A stretch of 64,000 nucleotides of DNA from Rhodanobacter sp. Root480 (lineage in GTDB: Bacteria > Pseudomonadota > Gammaproteobacteria > Xanthomonadales > Rhodanobacteraceae): assembly GCF_001426645.1 (NCBI RefSeq), contig NZ_LMEX01000001.1:758755-822754 (forward strand). Direction: 5' to 3'. The notes under the pieces were generated by a model that was given only the letters and a program-made list of their open reading frames with translations, was not told the DNA's origin and made no database searches. The translations under genes and the position numbers were made by a program. Positions 37,720 to 48,697 of the stretch are shown here, in pieces; within the stretch, counting starts at the first letter, position 1; the number at the start of each line of letters is the position of its first letter.

Positions 37720-37850
37720 GACGGCGTTTCAGCAGGGAATCGGGATTCGGGATTCGGGAATGGGAAAAGCGTCAAGCCCGAGCGCTGGCCATGACGCGCA
37801 GGGAACCGTTCTACCGATTCCCCATTCCCTATTCCCCATTCCCGGCACAC

Positions 37851-39392
<1,542 letters not shown>

Positions 39393-40262
39393 TCAGGCGG
39401 ATCGCGTGGAAACAGCGCCCGCTTCCGCCGCTTCCAGTGTGTTTTCCAGCAGCGTGGCCACCGTCATCGGACCCACGCCACCAGGCACCGGCGTGATCCA
39501 GCTCGCGCGCTCCGCGGCCGCCTTGAAATCCACATCGCCCACCAGCCGACCATCGTCCAGGCGATTGATGCCCACGTCGATCACCACGGCGCCGGGCTTG
39601 ATCCAGTCGCCTTTCACCAGCCCCGGCTTGCCCACCGCCACCACCAGGATGTCAGCCTGGCGCACGAAGCTTTCCAGGTCTTGCGTGAAACGATGGCAAC
39701 AGGTCGTGGTGCAACCGGCGATCATCAACTCCAGCACCAACGGGCGCCCCACGTGATTGGACACGCCAACCACCACGGCATGCTGTCCGCGCACGGGGCG
39801 ATCGGTGTGCCCCAGCAAGGTCATCACGCCCTTGGGTGTGCACGGGCGCAGGCCGAAACGGCGCAATGCCAGGCGGCCCACGTTGATGGCCTGGAAGCCG
39901 TCGACATCCTTGGCCGGATCGATCCGGTCGACCATCGCGTCTTCGTCGATGTGCGGCGGCAGCGGCGACTGCACCAGGATGCCGTGCACCTCCGGATCGG
40001 CATTGAGCCGGTCGATCAGCGCGAACAAGGCCTCCTGGGTGGTGTCGGCCGGCAGGTCGTGTGCGAACGAGCGGAACCCGACCTGATCGCAGGCCTCGCG
40101 CTTCTTGCGCACATACACCAGCGAGCCGGCATCCGTCCCCACCAGGATCACCGCCAGGCCCGGAGGCGGCAAGCCGAGCGCCTTGCGCGCCGCAACGCGA
40201 CGGCCGATGCGCCCCAGCAATTCCTGCGCAATACGTTTGCCGTCGAGAATGCGTGCGCTCAT
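39393..40262 (-). CDS. folD: methylene-THF dehydrogenase/cyclohydrolase
   Basis: A 289-residue bifunctional enzyme interconverting 5,10-methylene- and 10-formyl-tetrahydrofolate with NADP. Tyr50 and catalytic Lys54 ([16 protein letters not shown]) match E. coli positions. [10 protein letters not shown] and the Rossmann [12 protein letters not shown] are present, the latter with Asn-His where Arg-Ser is common (GRSxxVG), a mild variation. The start [13 protein letters not shown] at 40262 fits the family. Confidence 0.96.
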   Translation of the reverse strand: MSARILDGKRIAQELLGRIGRRVAARKALGLPPPGLAVILVGTDAGSLVYVRKKREACDQVGFRSFAHDLPADTTQEALFALIDRLNADPEVHGILVQSPLPPHIDEDAMVDRIDPAKDVDGFQAINVGRLALRRFGLRPCTPKGVMTLLGHTDRPVRGQHAVVVGVSNHVGRPLVLELMIAGCTTTCCHRFTQDLESFVRQADILVVAVGKPGLVKGDWIKPGAVVIDVGINRLDDGRLVGDVDFKAAAERASWITPVPGGVGPMTVATLLENTLEAAEAGAVSTRSA

Positions 40263-40333
40263 GATCGTGCCTGTCGATAAAGGCATGCATTATCGATGCT
40301 AGCCGACACGCACACAAACAAAAGGGAGCCTGG

Positions 40334-40901
40334 ATGCCTGCCGAGACCGTGCCGCCCATCGAACTCGACGGCAAGGGTTTGCACCTGCGCCCCTGGCAAT
40401 CGCGCGATGCCCGGGCGCTGTGTGACGCCGCGCAGAGCTCGCTGTCCACGGTGGGCCGCTGGCTGGCTGCCCTGGTGCCACGCCAGTTATTCGCTGGATG
40501 ATGCGCGCGCGTGGGTCGCTTATTGCGAACAAGGCTGGGCGAATGCGGAGGATTTTGCCTTCGCGGTGTTTGACGATCGCAACGGCGAATTGCTCGGCGG
40601 CGTCGGGCTCAATCAACGCAACCCGATGCATCGCAGCGCCAACCTGGGTTACTGGGTGCGCCAATCGCGGCAGGGTGAAGGCATCGCGGCGCGTGCCGCA
40701 TCGCTGGTTGCCCGTTTCGGGTTCGAGCAGTTGGGATTGATCCGGATCGAGATCGTCACCCTGCCCGACAATGGCGCCAGCCAGCGCACTGCGGAAAACA
40801 TCGGTGCGAAGTTCGAAACCCTGGCCCGCCATCGGTTGTGGGTGCGCGGGCAACCGATGGACGGCGTCGTGCACGCACTCATTCGCGCGGACATGACGTA
40901 A
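40334..40901 (+). pseudogene. GNAT acetyltransferase (RimJ/RimL-like), frameshifted
   Basis: The true start is ATG 40334 behind AAGGGAGCCTGG, giving MPAETVPPIELDGKGLHLRP, but that frame stops at 40499-40501. The rest of the acetyltransferase (YSLDDARAWVAYCEQG, the acetyl-CoA site RQSRQGEGIAARAA, and the C-terminus to 40901) is in another frame. The break coincides with a four-base tandem duplication GGCTGGCT at 40461-40468; removing one unit restores GRWLPWCHASYSLDDA. It is either a recent inactivating slip or a sequence error. The intact protein would be about 187 residues. Confidence 0.82.
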
Positions 40902-40958
40902 GCGTCGCGGCTCATTCGACGGGTTGGCGCTGCGAGGGCGCCGTGGAGCGGCGCAACC

Positions 40959-42362
40959 TCAGCGGGTGCGCTTGATCAGGTCGCTGACCCGGCGTCGCGC
41001 CTTCTTTTCCTGTTCCTTGGTCAGTACTTTCTTGCGGCCGGCGTACGGATTCTCGCCTTCGCGGAAGGCAATGCGGATCGGCGTGCCTTCCAGCTTGTAG
41101 CGCTTGCGGAAGAAGTTTTCCAGGTAACGCTGGTAGGCCGGTGCGATGTGTTTGGTGCGCGTGCCGTGGATCACGATGGTCGGCGGGTTGTTGCCGCCCG
41201 GATGCGCGAAACGCAGCTTGGGCGAATGCCCGTGCACCAATGGCGGCTGATAGCTTTCGTACGCCTTTTCCAGCGTCTTGGTGAGGTCGGAGGACGCCAG
41301 CACCTTGGTCGCTGACGCATGCGCACGCACCACGGCGCGCATCAACTCGCGCAGGCCCGAACCGTGCAGCGCGGAAATCTGCACCTGCTTGGCCCAGTCG
41401 ACGAACACCAGCCGGCGATCCAGCGCGCGGCGGCATTCGTCGCGCTGGTATTGATCCATGTCGTCCCACTTGTTGATCGCAATCACCAGCGCCCTGCCCT
41501 CGTCCATCGCATAGCCGATGAGGGTGAGGTCCTGGTCGGCCAGGTTTTCGCGGGCGTCGATCATCACCACCACGACCTGCGCCGCGGCGATCGACTGCAG
41601 TGTCTTGATGACGCTGAATTTCTCCACCGCCTCCTCGACCCGCGCCTTGCGCCGCACGCCGGCGGTATCGATCAAGGTGTAGCGCTTGCCGTCGCGCTCC
41701 AGCGGCACGCGGATCGGGTCGCGCGTGGTGCCGGCCACGTCCGACACGATCAGCCGGTCCTCGCCCAGCAGGCGATTGATCAAGGTGGATTTGCCCGCGT
41801 TGGGGCGGCCGACGATGGCAACGCGGATGGTGCCATCCTCGCCGTTGGCATCGGTGGCGTCTTCCTCGTCGGCCGGCAGCAACGGCAGCACGACGCGGAT
41901 CAAGTCATCGGTGCCGCGATTGTGCGCCGCCGACAATGGCAAGGTGGTGGCGACGCCGAAAGCGGAAAACTCGGCCAGCACGGCCTGCTCGTCGAGCCCG
42001 TCGGTCTTGTTGGCCACGGCGATGATCGGCTTGCCGCTGCGGCGCAGCTCGCCAAGGATCACGTAATCCTGCGGCAGCAGCCCGTCGCGGGCATCGACCA
42101 CGAAGACCAGGATGTTGGCTTCCTCGATCGCCAGGCGCACCTGCTTTGCGGTGAGCACGTCCATGGCGTCCTCGACGCCCGACAGGCCACCGGTGTCGAC
42201 CACCACGAACGGCCGATCGCCACTGCGGCAAATGCCGTAATGGCGATCCCGGGTAACCCCCGGCATATCGGCCACCAACGCGTCGCGACTGCGCGTCAGT
42301 ACATTGAAAAGGGTTGATTTACCGACGTTGGGACGACCAACCAGAGCGACGACAGGCAACAT
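40959..42362 (-). CDS. der: ribosome biogenesis GTPase Der (EngA)
   Basis: A 467-residue protein with two tandem GTPase domains and a C-terminal KH-like domain, needed for 50S subunit assembly. The two P-loops are GRPNVGKST and GRPNAGKST, each with its own NKxD (ANKTDG, INKWDD). A basic C-terminus ([14 protein letters not shown]) follows. It lies 21 bases after bamB in the conserved yfgM-bamB-der order. Confidence 0.97.
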   Translation of the reverse strand: MLPVVALVGRPNVGKSTLFNVLTRSRDALVADMPGVTRDRHYGICRSGDRPFVVVDTGGLSGVEDAMDVLTAKQVRLAIEEANILVFVVDARDGLLPQDYVILGELRRSGKPIIAVANKTDGLDEQAVLAEFSAFGVATTLPLSAAHNRGTDDLIRVVLPLLPADEEDATDANGEDGTIRVAIVGRPNAGKSTLINRLLGEDRLIVSDVAGTTRDPIRVPLERDGKRYTLIDTAGVRRKARVEEAVEKFSVIKTLQSIAAAQVVVVMIDARENLADQDLTLIGYAMDEGRALVIAINKWDDMDQYQRDECRRALDRRLVFVDWAKQVQISALHGSGLRELMRAVVRAHASATKVLASSDLTKTLEKAYESYQPPLVHGHSPKLRFAHPGGNNPPTIVIHGTRTKHIAPAYQRYLENFFRKRYKLEGTPIRIAFREGENPYAGRKKVLTKEQEKKARRRVSDLIKRTR

Positions 42363-42383
42363 GATGGAAGGTCGGTTCCCGGA

Positions 42384-43601
42384 TCAGCGCGCGGACAGAC
42401 GGTAGGCGCCGATGCGGCCTTCCACGTCTTCCACGTAAACGATGTCACCCACCACCAGCGGCTGGGCACGGATGGCTTTCCTGGAGAGCCGCTTGGTGGC
42501 CGCGAGCGCACCGTCGCCGGTTTGCAGCCAGTGCACGTAGCCTTCCAGATCACCCACCACCACGTAATTGCCCTGCACGGCAGGGCCGGTGACCCAGCGG
42601 TACTTCAGCGCGTCGTTCTTCCAGATATCGGAGCCGCTGTTCTTGTCGAACGCCCAGACCTGCGACTCGTCGTTCACGGCAAAAATGGCGTTGCCATTGA
42701 CCGCGAGCCCATCCGTCGTCGAAAACTGGTGGGCCCACAGCGGCCGACCGCTGGGGCCGTCGATGGCTACCAGGTTGCCGTGGTAGGCGCTGCCATACAG
42801 GGTGGTGCCGTCGAGCAGGATGCCATTGTCGGCGTCATTCAGGCGCTCGATGTCGGTGCGGCCTTCGCCGGTGGAGAGCTTCTGCTCCCACAGCTTTTCG
42901 CCGTTGTCCTCGCGCAGCGCCACCAGCTTGCCGTCGTCGGTGCCGAAAAACACCACGCCGTTGGCAGCCAGCAAGGCGCCATTTCCACGCAAACTGAGCA
43001 GCGGCACGCTACCCTGGTCGTACACCCAGCGACGTTCGCCGGTGCCGGCATCCAGACCATAAATCCGGCCATCCTGGGTGCGCACCAGCACCAGCCCGCC
43101 ATTGATCAACGGCGAGGCCAGCACTTCGGAGTTGAGCGCCGCATCCCAGCGCGGGCTGCCGTCCTTGGCGTTGATGCCGTAGACGTGGCCATCCAGCGTG
43201 CCTACGGCGAGCAGATCGCCACTGACCGCCGGGCCGCCCGCATAAAACGCGTCCGGGCGCTTCTTGTCGCCCCAACCGAACCAGCCGTGGGTCTTCGAGC
43301 TTTTCGACCAGAGCTTCTTGCCGCTGACCGCATCCATCGCCACCAGCTTGCCATCGGTGCTGTCGGCGTAGAGCACGCCGTCGACCACGGTCGGGCGCAG
43401 CCGCGCGCCACTGTCGCCGGCGCCTTCACCGACGCTGTTGCTCCACAACTTTTCCACCTGCACCGTCGGCTTGAAATCATCCGGCAGCGGTGTCGGTGGC
43501 TGGATGTTTTCCTTCTTGAAGGAATGGCAGCCGGCGATGGCAAACGTCGCCACAATGGCGAGCAGGCCCAGCGAATGTCGTTTCATGGATCCGGATTTCA
43601 T
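42384..43601 (-). CDS. bamB: outer membrane assembly lipoprotein BamB
   Basis: A 405-residue beta-propeller lipoprotein of the BAM complex that helps insert outer membrane proteins. The signal peptide ends in a lipobox (FAIAGC), with Ser/His-Ser after the cysteine rather than Asp, consistent with outer membrane sorting. PQQ-like repeats recur (DGKLVAMDAVSGKKLW, DGHVYGINAKDGSPRW, DGRIYGLDAGTGERRW). The start at 43601 overlaps the upstream stop as ATGA; a second ATG five codons on is possible. Confidence 0.95.
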   Translation of the reverse strand: MKSGSMKRHSLGLLAIVATFAIAGCHSFKKENIQPPTPLPDDFKPTVQVEKLWSNSVGEGAGDSGARLRPTVVDGVLYADSTDGKLVAMDAVSGKKLWSKSSKTHGWFGWGDKKRPDAFYAGGPAVSGDLLAVGTLDGHVYGINAKDGSPRWDAALNSEVLASPLINGGLVLVRTQDGRIYGLDAGTGERRWVYDQGSVPLLSLRGNGALLAANGVVFFGTDDGKLVALREDNGEKLWEQKLSTGEGRTDIERLNDADNGILLDGTTLYGSAYHGNLVAIDGPSGRPLWAHQFSTTDGLAVNGNAIFAVNDESQVWAFDKNSGSDIWKNDALKYRWVTGPAVQGNYVVVGDLEGYVHWLQTGDGALAATKRLSRKAIRAQPLVVGDIVYVEDVEGRIGAYRLSAR

Positions 43602-44248
43602 GCGCCCTGCTTTCCGGCCGCGGCCAGATCATCGAGTTTCATCTGTAAGGCGGCGCGCTGCGGTGCTGCCTCGGTCAGTATCGACAACGCAGCCTGGTAG
43701 GCCTTGCGTGCCTCGTCGATACGCCCAAGCTTGACCAGTGCATCGCCGCGGAGTTCCTGGCTCAGGCCCTGATACTGCCCGGCAGGAATGCGGTCGAGCG
43801 CCGTCAGCGTGGCCGCGCCATTGTCACGCGCCAACTCGACCCGCGCGATGCGCAATTCGGTCAGCGACTTGAGCGCCTCATCACTGGCATGGCTGGCAGC
43901 CCACTGCAGCGAGGCTTCGGCCTTGTCCAGCTGGTTGGCCTCCAGTTGCTGGCGCGCGCGATCGCTCACCGCAAACACGGTGAAAGACGATTTCTCGAAA
44001 TCCTTCATCATCTTGTCGACAAGCTGATCCGCGGCACTGGTTTTGCCGGAAGCCAGCGCGGTTTGCAGCTGCTGGTAGATTTCCGCCGCCTCGCCCTGGC
44101 TGCGCGCCTGATGGCTGCGCCATTGCTGCCAGCCGAAGATACCGACCAGTCCGATCACGATGCCCACGATGATGGAGGCGCCGTTTTCGCGCAGCCACTT
44201 CAGTACCAGCTCGCTCTGTTCGTAGTCGTCGTATGCGTCAAATGCCAT
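43598..44248 (-). CDS. YfgM-like membrane-anchored TPR protein
   Basis: A 216-residue protein with a short cytoplasmic N-terminus (MAFDAYDDYEQSELVLKWLRENG), one membrane helix (IIVGIVIGLVGIFGWQQW) and periplasmic tetratricopeptide-like repeats. This matches YfgM (tetratricopeptide repeat_21 family), a partner of the Sec translocon and periplasmic chaperones in E. coli. GAAGGATTTTTGC precedes the ATG. Coupled to bamB by an ATGA overlap. Confidence 0.9.
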   Translation of the reverse strand: MAFDAYDDYEQSELVLKWLRENGASIIVGIVIGLVGIFGWQQWRSHQARSQGEAAEIYQQLQTALASGKTSAADQLVDKMMKDFEKSSFTVFAVSDRARQQLEANQLDKAEASLQWAASHASDEALKSLTELRIARVELARDNGAATLTALDRIPAGQYQGLSQELRGDALVKLGRIDEARKAYQAALSILTEAAPQRAALQMKLDDLAAAGKQGA

Positions 44249-44312
44249 GCAAAAATCCTTCGGAAGTCCGCGCCCCGCCGGCGTGTTCGGAAGCCGGCGT
44301 GGAAGATAAAAG

Positions 44313-44349
44313 CAAAAAGCCCACCGATACCGCTCGGTACCGGGCGGGC
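44313..44349 (-). terminator. intrinsic terminator between rodZ and yfgM
   Basis: On the minus strand a long GC-rich stem (GCCCGCCCGGTACCG with CGGTATCGGTGGGC) is followed by TTTTTG. It lies 53 bases after the rodZ stop, so rodZ and the yfgM-bamB-der unit are probably separate transcripts. Confidence 0.75.
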
Positions 44350-44401
44350 AATGGGCAAGCATAACCGAAATGTGGCACCCGGACGGAGCCGGGCGCGTGG
44401 A

Positions 44402-45379
44402 TCAGAGGGCGGTCGGGGTGGCCTTGCCGTCGCGGATTTCAACGCTGAAGTGCGCGACGTTGGCGTGCCGGAAATCGTCGAGGCCAACCGGCTGCCCATC
44501 GATGGTGGCGCTGGCGCCGGAAACGTTCCCGATGCGCACGTCGAGCGGCTTGTCACTCTGATAGATCTTGTGGCTGCCCGCGGGCAGCAGACCGTATTCC
44601 AGCCGTACGCCGGCCGCATCGGTCACTTCGACCCAACTGGCGGAGGTGAGGCTGAGCTCGAGGTTGTGGCCGCCCACACCTGTCTCGACCGCCGCGGGCG
44701 GGGCCAGGACAGACGGCTTCTTCGATGCCGCGCTGCTGTCGAGGTTCGGAAAAGCGGCCATCGAGGCAAGCAGGGGTTGTTCCTGCACCGGAGGCGGCAG
44801 CGCCACGTGACTGGGCAGCCGGGCTGCGTCATTCACGGCGGATTCCGGGGCATCAACCTGCGCAACCGGCGTCGCATCCAGGGGAGCTAGATGGCTGAGG
44901 TCGCGATTGAGCGTGCCGCGCACACCCATCCACACCATCGGTACCACGATGACGGCGGTCAGCACCACATACGTGGCGGCCGTCGCGTAACGGTCGAGCA
45001 GAAAACGTGAATGCGAAATGCCGCCGGTGGCCACCAGGGTGGGCTCGGTCTGCTTGATGCGGTCGAGCTCGGTCTGGATCAGCGCCGGATCCATGCCGAG
45101 ATAATGGCCGTATTTACCGATGTAACCGGCCAGATAGACCTTGGAATCGATGTCCTGATAATCGTCGCGCTCCAGCCGCCGCAACATACGGACCGGCAAT
45201 CTGAGTGCGTGGGCGCAGGCTTCGATTTCCAGTCCCCGCGCTTCACGCGCCTCACACAAAAGGGCGCCGAAACTGGGGCTTCCCAGGGTTGCTGCTGAAG
45301 CCGGCTCCGCATTTTGGGGAGCATCAAAGACGATCGACTCGCTGGCATCCTGGCCAGGGAAATTGGGTTGCATGGTCAT
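44402..45379 (-). CDS. rodZ: RodZ-like cytoskeletal membrane protein
   Basis: A 325-residue RodZ homologue that links MreB to the elongasome. The N-terminal Cro-like helix-turn-helix domain (FGALLCEAREARGLEIEACA, LRRLERDDYQDI, residues ~35-110) is cytoplasmic. A membrane helix (YATAATYVVLTAVIVVPMVW) and a Pro/Ala-rich periplasmic linker lead to a DUF4115 domain (SWVEVTDAAGVRLEYGLL). Overlaps pilW by four bases. Confidence 0.93.
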   Translation of the reverse strand: MTMQPNFPGQDASESIVFDAPQNAEPASAATLGSPSFGALLCEAREARGLEIEACAHALRLPVRMLRRLERDDYQDIDSKVYLAGYIGKYGHYLGMDPALIQTELDRIKQTEPTLVATGGISHSRFLLDRYATAATYVVLTAVIVVPMVWMGVRGTLNRDLSHLAPLDATPVAQVDAPESAVNDAARLPSHVALPPPVQEQPLLASMAAFPNLDSSAASKKPSVLAPPAAVETGVGGHNLELSLTSASWVEVTDAAGVRLEYGLLPAGSHKIYQSDKPLDVRIGNVSGASATIDGQPVGLDDFRHANVAHFSVEIRDGKATPTAL

Positions 45380-46164
45380 TGGCTGACGTTGTTGTCCAGA
45401 GCACGCGCCTGTTCCGAGTCCGGGAAACGGCTTTGCAGACGCTGATTGTAAGTGCGAGCGCCTTCCAGGTCGCCCAGACGAGATTCGATATCGTGACCGA
45501 GTTTCAAGGTCGCGGCGTCAGCCGCGCCCAGCCCCTCCCGGCGTTGCAGAAACGCGCGGGCGTGAAAGGCATCATTGCTCAAAAAAAGCAAGTTTGCCAG
45601 TTGATATAGTGCCTCGGCGTTCTTGGGGTTACGCACGAGCGCGTCACGAAAGCTCTGTTCCGCACCCTTCGAGTCGCTCATCTGCATCTGGCACACCCCG
45701 GCATTGGTCAGTGCCACATCCGGGGTTTGATAGAAGGGATCGGTAACAGCCTTGCGGAAATAACCGATCGCTTCGCCGCCCCTGCCGGTATGGCAAAGGA
45801 AGGCGCCGAGGTTGTTGTTCGGCGCACCCTTGGTCGGATCCAGCGCAACCGCCTTGCGGTAATGCTGCTCGGCTTCGGGAAGCTTGTTGATCCGCTCATA
45901 CAGCACCGCGATGACGGTGTGCGCGGGCACGTAATCGGGATCGAACTGCAGCGCCTTGGTCAGTTTGCCAAGCGCTTCCTGCAGGTCGCCGTTGGCCATG
46001 TAGCGCTGGCCCAGTTCGGTATGTACCCGCGCCGCATCGACGGCCTGTTGGGCCTTGGACGTCTTGGGCATGTGCGCCCCCAACGCACTGCTGTTGGTGT
46101 GCGTCGTGACACAGCCCGCCAGGGTCAACGCCAAGGCAACAACCAGGACCCGCTCAGCTCGCAT
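45376..46164 (-). CDS. pilW: type IV pilus biogenesis lipoprotein PilW/PilF
   Basis: A 262-residue TPR lipoprotein required for assembly of the PilQ secretin. The lipobox is LTLAGC, and about six tetratricopeptide repeats follow ([40 protein letters not shown]). The start at 46164 gives the signal peptide [18 protein letters not shown] and lies inside the last codons of rlmN (11-base overlap). The usual neighbour of rlmN and rodZ. Confidence 0.94.
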   Translation of the reverse strand: MRAERVLVVALALTLAGCVTTHTNSSALGAHMPKTSKAQQAVDAARVHTELGQRYMANGDLQEALGKLTKALQFDPDYVPAHTVIAVLYERINKLPEAEQHYRKAVALDPTKGAPNNNLGAFLCHTGRGGEAIGYFRKAVTDPFYQTPDVALTNAGVCQMQMSDSKGAEQSFRDALVRNPKNAEALYQLANLLFLSNDAFHARAFLQRREGLGAADAATLKLGHDIESRLGDLEGARTYNQRLQSRFPDSEQARALDNNVSQ

Positions 46165-47284
46165 GCAATGCCCCCTCGTCCTGCCGCTTGCGAATATCGG
46201 CACTGCGCCGGGTGCGGTCGGTCACCTGCCCCGCCAACTGCCCGCACGCGGCATCGATGTCGTCACCGCGGGTGCGGCGCAGCATGGTAAGTACGCCGGC
46301 GTTGAGCAGCCGCGTCTGGAAATCGTGGATGTCGTTGGCGTCCGAGCGCTGGTATTGGGTGCCCGGGAACGGGTTGAACGGAATGAGATTGACCTTGCAG
46401 GTGGGCAACTTGCGCATCAGCTTGATCAGCTGGCGAGCATGCTCAGGCTGGTCGTTGATGCCCTTCATCAAGGTGTATTCAAAGGTGATCGAGGTGCGCG
46501 GCTTGCGCGCGATCCAGCGCTGGCACGCCGCCAGCAGCTCGGCGATCGGATAGCGCTTGTTGATCGGCATCAATTCCGTGCGCAACTCGTCATTGGCCGC
46601 ATGCAGCGATACCGCCAGCGAGACGTCGATCTGCGCCGAAAGCTGGTCGATCAGCGGCACCATGCCCGCCGTGGAAAGCGTCACGCGCTTGGCCGCCAGG
46701 CCGAAGCCCAGGTCGTCGCGCATCAGGTGCATCGCCCTGACCACGTTCTCGAAATTGGCCAGCGGCTCGCCCATGCCCATCATCACCACGTTGGTGATGC
46801 GGCGGTTCTGGTGGGTGACGTTGCCCAGCTGTTTTGCCGCCACCCAGACCTGGCCGATGATCTCGGCGGTGGACAGGTTGCGGTTGAAACCCTGTGCGCC
46901 GGTGGAGCAGAAGCTGCAGTTGAGCGCGCAGCCGATCTGCGAGGACACACACAAGGTGCCGCGCGTCGGCTCGGGGATGTACACCGTCTCGATCGCGTTG
47001 CCGGAGTCCATGCCCAGCAGCCACTTGTGTGTGCCGTCGGTAGCTACCTTGTTCAGCAGCGTCTTCGGCGCGCCGATGTAGCAGACCTCGGTGAGCTTGG
47101 CGCGCAGCGCCTTGCCCACGTCGGTCATGTTTTCGAAGTTGTCTTCCAGGTCATGGTAGATCCACTTCATCACCTGCTCGGCCCGATACGGCTTCTCGCC
47201 GATTTGCGTGAAGAAATCACGCAGACCCCGGCGATCGAAGTCGAGCAGATTGACCTTCTTTGAGCTGGCAGCAACTTGGTTCAA
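46154..47284 (-). CDS. rlmN: 23S rRNA/tRNA adenine-C2 methyltransferase RlmN
   Basis: A 376-residue radical SAM methyltransferase acting on A2503 of 23S rRNA and A37 of some tRNAs. The cluster cysteines are C119, C123 and C126 (GCALNCSFC), and the catalytic C-terminal Cys is in [10 protein letters not shown]. No ATG or GTG fits the conserved N-terminus; TTG at 47282-47284 gives [20 protein letters not shown] and is taken as the start. Downstream of ndk after a hairpin. Confidence 0.95.
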   Translation of the reverse strand: MNQVAASSKKVNLLDFDRRGLRDFFTQIGEKPYRAEQVMKWIYHDLEDNFENMTDVGKALRAKLTEVCYIGAPKTLLNKVATDGTHKWLLGMDSGNAIETVYIPEPTRGTLCVSSQIGCALNCSFCSTGAQGFNRNLSTAEIIGQVWVAAKQLGNVTHQNRRITNVVMMGMGEPLANFENVVRAMHLMRDDLGFGLAAKRVTLSTAGMVPLIDQLSAQIDVSLAVSLHAANDELRTELMPINKRYPIAELLAACQRWIARKPRTSITFEYTLMKGINDQPEHARQLIKLMRKLPTCKVNLIPFNPFPGTQYQRSDANDIHDFQTRLLNAGVLTMLRRTRGDDIDAACGQLAGQVTDRTRRSADIRKRQDEGALHAS

Positions 47285-47305
47285 GGAAAAGCTCTTGTGA
47301 AAAGT

Positions 47306-47328
47306 GCGGCCACGGATGGCCGCTTTTT
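47306..47328. terminator. hairpin between ndk and rlmN
   Basis: GCGGCCA (47306-47312), CGGA loop, TGGCCGC (47317-47323), then TTTTT on the plus strand and ACTTTT on the minus strand. It lies in the 74-base spacer downstream of ndk and probably attenuates ndk read-through. Confidence 0.6.
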
Positions 47329-47358
47329 GATCTTCGCGTTCATGGATGAACGCACAAA

Positions 47359-47784
47359 CTATCTGGACAGGACGTCCGTCGCGGCGAAGAAATACGCGAT
47401 TTCCACCTTGGCGGTTTCCACGGCGTCGGAGCCATGCACCGCGTTGGCGTCGATGGAATCAGCAAAATCCGCGCGGATCGTGCCCGGCGCCGCTTCCTTC
47501 GGATTGGTGGCACCCATCAGGTCGCGATGAGCCAGCACGGCGTTCTCGCCTTCCAGCGCGGTGATCACCACCGGGCCGGAAATCATGAAATCAACCAGAG
47601 CCTTGAAGAACGGGCGCTCGCGATGGACCGCGTAGAAGCCTTCGGCCTCCTGGCGCGACAGCTGTTTCATCTTGGCAGCGACGATCTTCAGGCCGGCCTT
47701 TTCGAAACGGGCGTAGATCTGGCCGATGACGTTCTTGGCGACGGCATCGGGTTTGATGATGGAAAGGGTGCGCTCCAGCGCCAT
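47359..47784 (-). CDS. ndk: nucleoside diphosphate kinase
   Basis: A 141-residue enzyme equilibrating nucleoside di- and triphosphates. Phosphohistidine His117 lies in NAVHGSDA; the nucleotide pocket [16 protein letters not shown] and the family start [15 protein letters not shown] are standard. GGAGCAGATTCGT precedes the ATG. Head of the conserved ndk-rlmN-pilW-rodZ run. Confidence 0.98.
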   Translation of the reverse strand: MALERTLSIIKPDAVAKNVIGQIYARFEKAGLKIVAAKMKQLSRQEAEGFYAVHRERPFFKALVDFMISGPVVITALEGENAVLAHRDLMGATNPKEAAPGTIRADFADSIDANAVHGSDAVETAKVEIAYFFAATDVLSR

Positions 47785-47972
47785 ACGAATCTGCTCCGGT
47801 GACGGATAAAAAAGATAAAGAGGGTCGGCCAGAACGGCCGGCGGTGACGTAAACCTTACAAGGATTGAGGGTTTAGCCCCGGAAAGTCTGACAGATTCTA
47901 GCTCATACGCAAGTCATATGCAGTTTGCAAGTAGCGAGGCGGTTTGACGTTCGTGAAGTGGGCCGCGTATGC

Positions 47973-47988
47973 TCAAACGATCGTTTGA
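47973..47988. promoter_or_regulatory. PsrA-type operator
   Basis: The perfect palindrome TCAAACGATCGTTTGA contains CAAAC-N4-GTTTG, the known PsrA recognition pattern in Pseudomonas. It lies 21 bases upstream of the TetR start, suggesting autorepression. Confidence 0.75.
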
Positions 47989-48009
47989 ACGCCTGTTCAC
48001 CGCTGACGG

Positions 48010-48636
48010 ATGGAAGCTATCGTGAATCGCTCAAGCTCGACCAAGGACCGCATACTCGGCGCCGCCGAAGTCCTGTTTGCCCAACGCGGTTTCGAAGGCG
48101 CGTCATTACGCCAGCTGACCGCCGCTGCCGGTGTGAACCTGGCCGCGGTGAACTACCACTTCGGCTCCAAGGACAAGCTTGTCGAGCAGGTCTTCCGGCG
48201 CCGGCTGGACACGCTCAACGCACAACGACTCGCTGCACTGGGCAATGCCAGGGAAAGCGGCAACGACCGCCTCGAGGACGTGCTGGACGCGTTTATCCGC
48301 CCTGCGCTGAAGCTGTCCCACGAGGATAGCGGCTCGCTGTTCATGCGCGTACTGGCGCGGGCCTTTGCCGAACACGACGACTCGCTGCGCCAGTTCCTGT
48401 CCGAGAACTACGGCCACGTGATGCGCCAGTTCACCGCCGAGTTCGCCCGCCTGCTGCCGCATCTCAGCAAGGAAGAGCTGTACTGGCGCATCGACCTGGT
48501 CACCGGCGCGCTGACTCACGCCATGTCCGGCTTCGGCATGATCCAGCGCAAGCAGGATGTCAGCGAAGGCGTACATCTCGAACAAACCATCCAGCACCTT
48601 ATTCGTTTCGCCGTCGCCGGGCTCACCCATCCCTAG
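48010..48636 (+). CDS. psrA: TetR-family regulator, PsrA-like
   Basis: A 208-residue TetR repressor. The N-terminal helix-turn-helix is ASLRQLTAAAGVNLAAVNYHFGSKDKL; the ligand domain (FIRPALKLSHEDSGSLFMRVLARAF) resembles PsrA and related fatty-acid sensors. A PsrA-type box precedes it and a beta-oxidation pair follows, so it probably represses those genes and itself until long-chain acyl ligands bind. GTG 48022 is an alternative start with GGAAG in front. Confidence 0.85.
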   Translation: MEAIVNRSSSTKDRILGAAEVLFAQRGFEGASLRQLTAAAGVNLAAVNYHFGSKDKLVEQVFRRRLDTLNAQRLAALGNARESGNDRLEDVLDAFIRPALKLSHEDSGSLFMRVLARAFAEHDDSLRQFLSENYGHVMRQFTAEFARLLPHLSKEELYWRIDLVTGALTHAMSGFGMIQRKQDVSEGVHLEQTIQHLIRFAVAGLTHP

Positions 48637-48697
48637 ATCCGGGTGCGTCAGTCAGGACCTCGCTCGGCACTTCATGTCGGTACTTTCGGAGAAGCCA

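Noticed and set aside
40455-40505. Programmed ribosomal frameshift in the acetyltransferase gene
   Set aside because: No slippery heptamer or downstream structure; the four-base duplication explains the break fully.
47830-47960. Possible small RNA or tRNA between ndk and the TetR gene
   Set aside because: No cloverleaf or terminator with T-run; only the PsrA-type palindrome is convincing.
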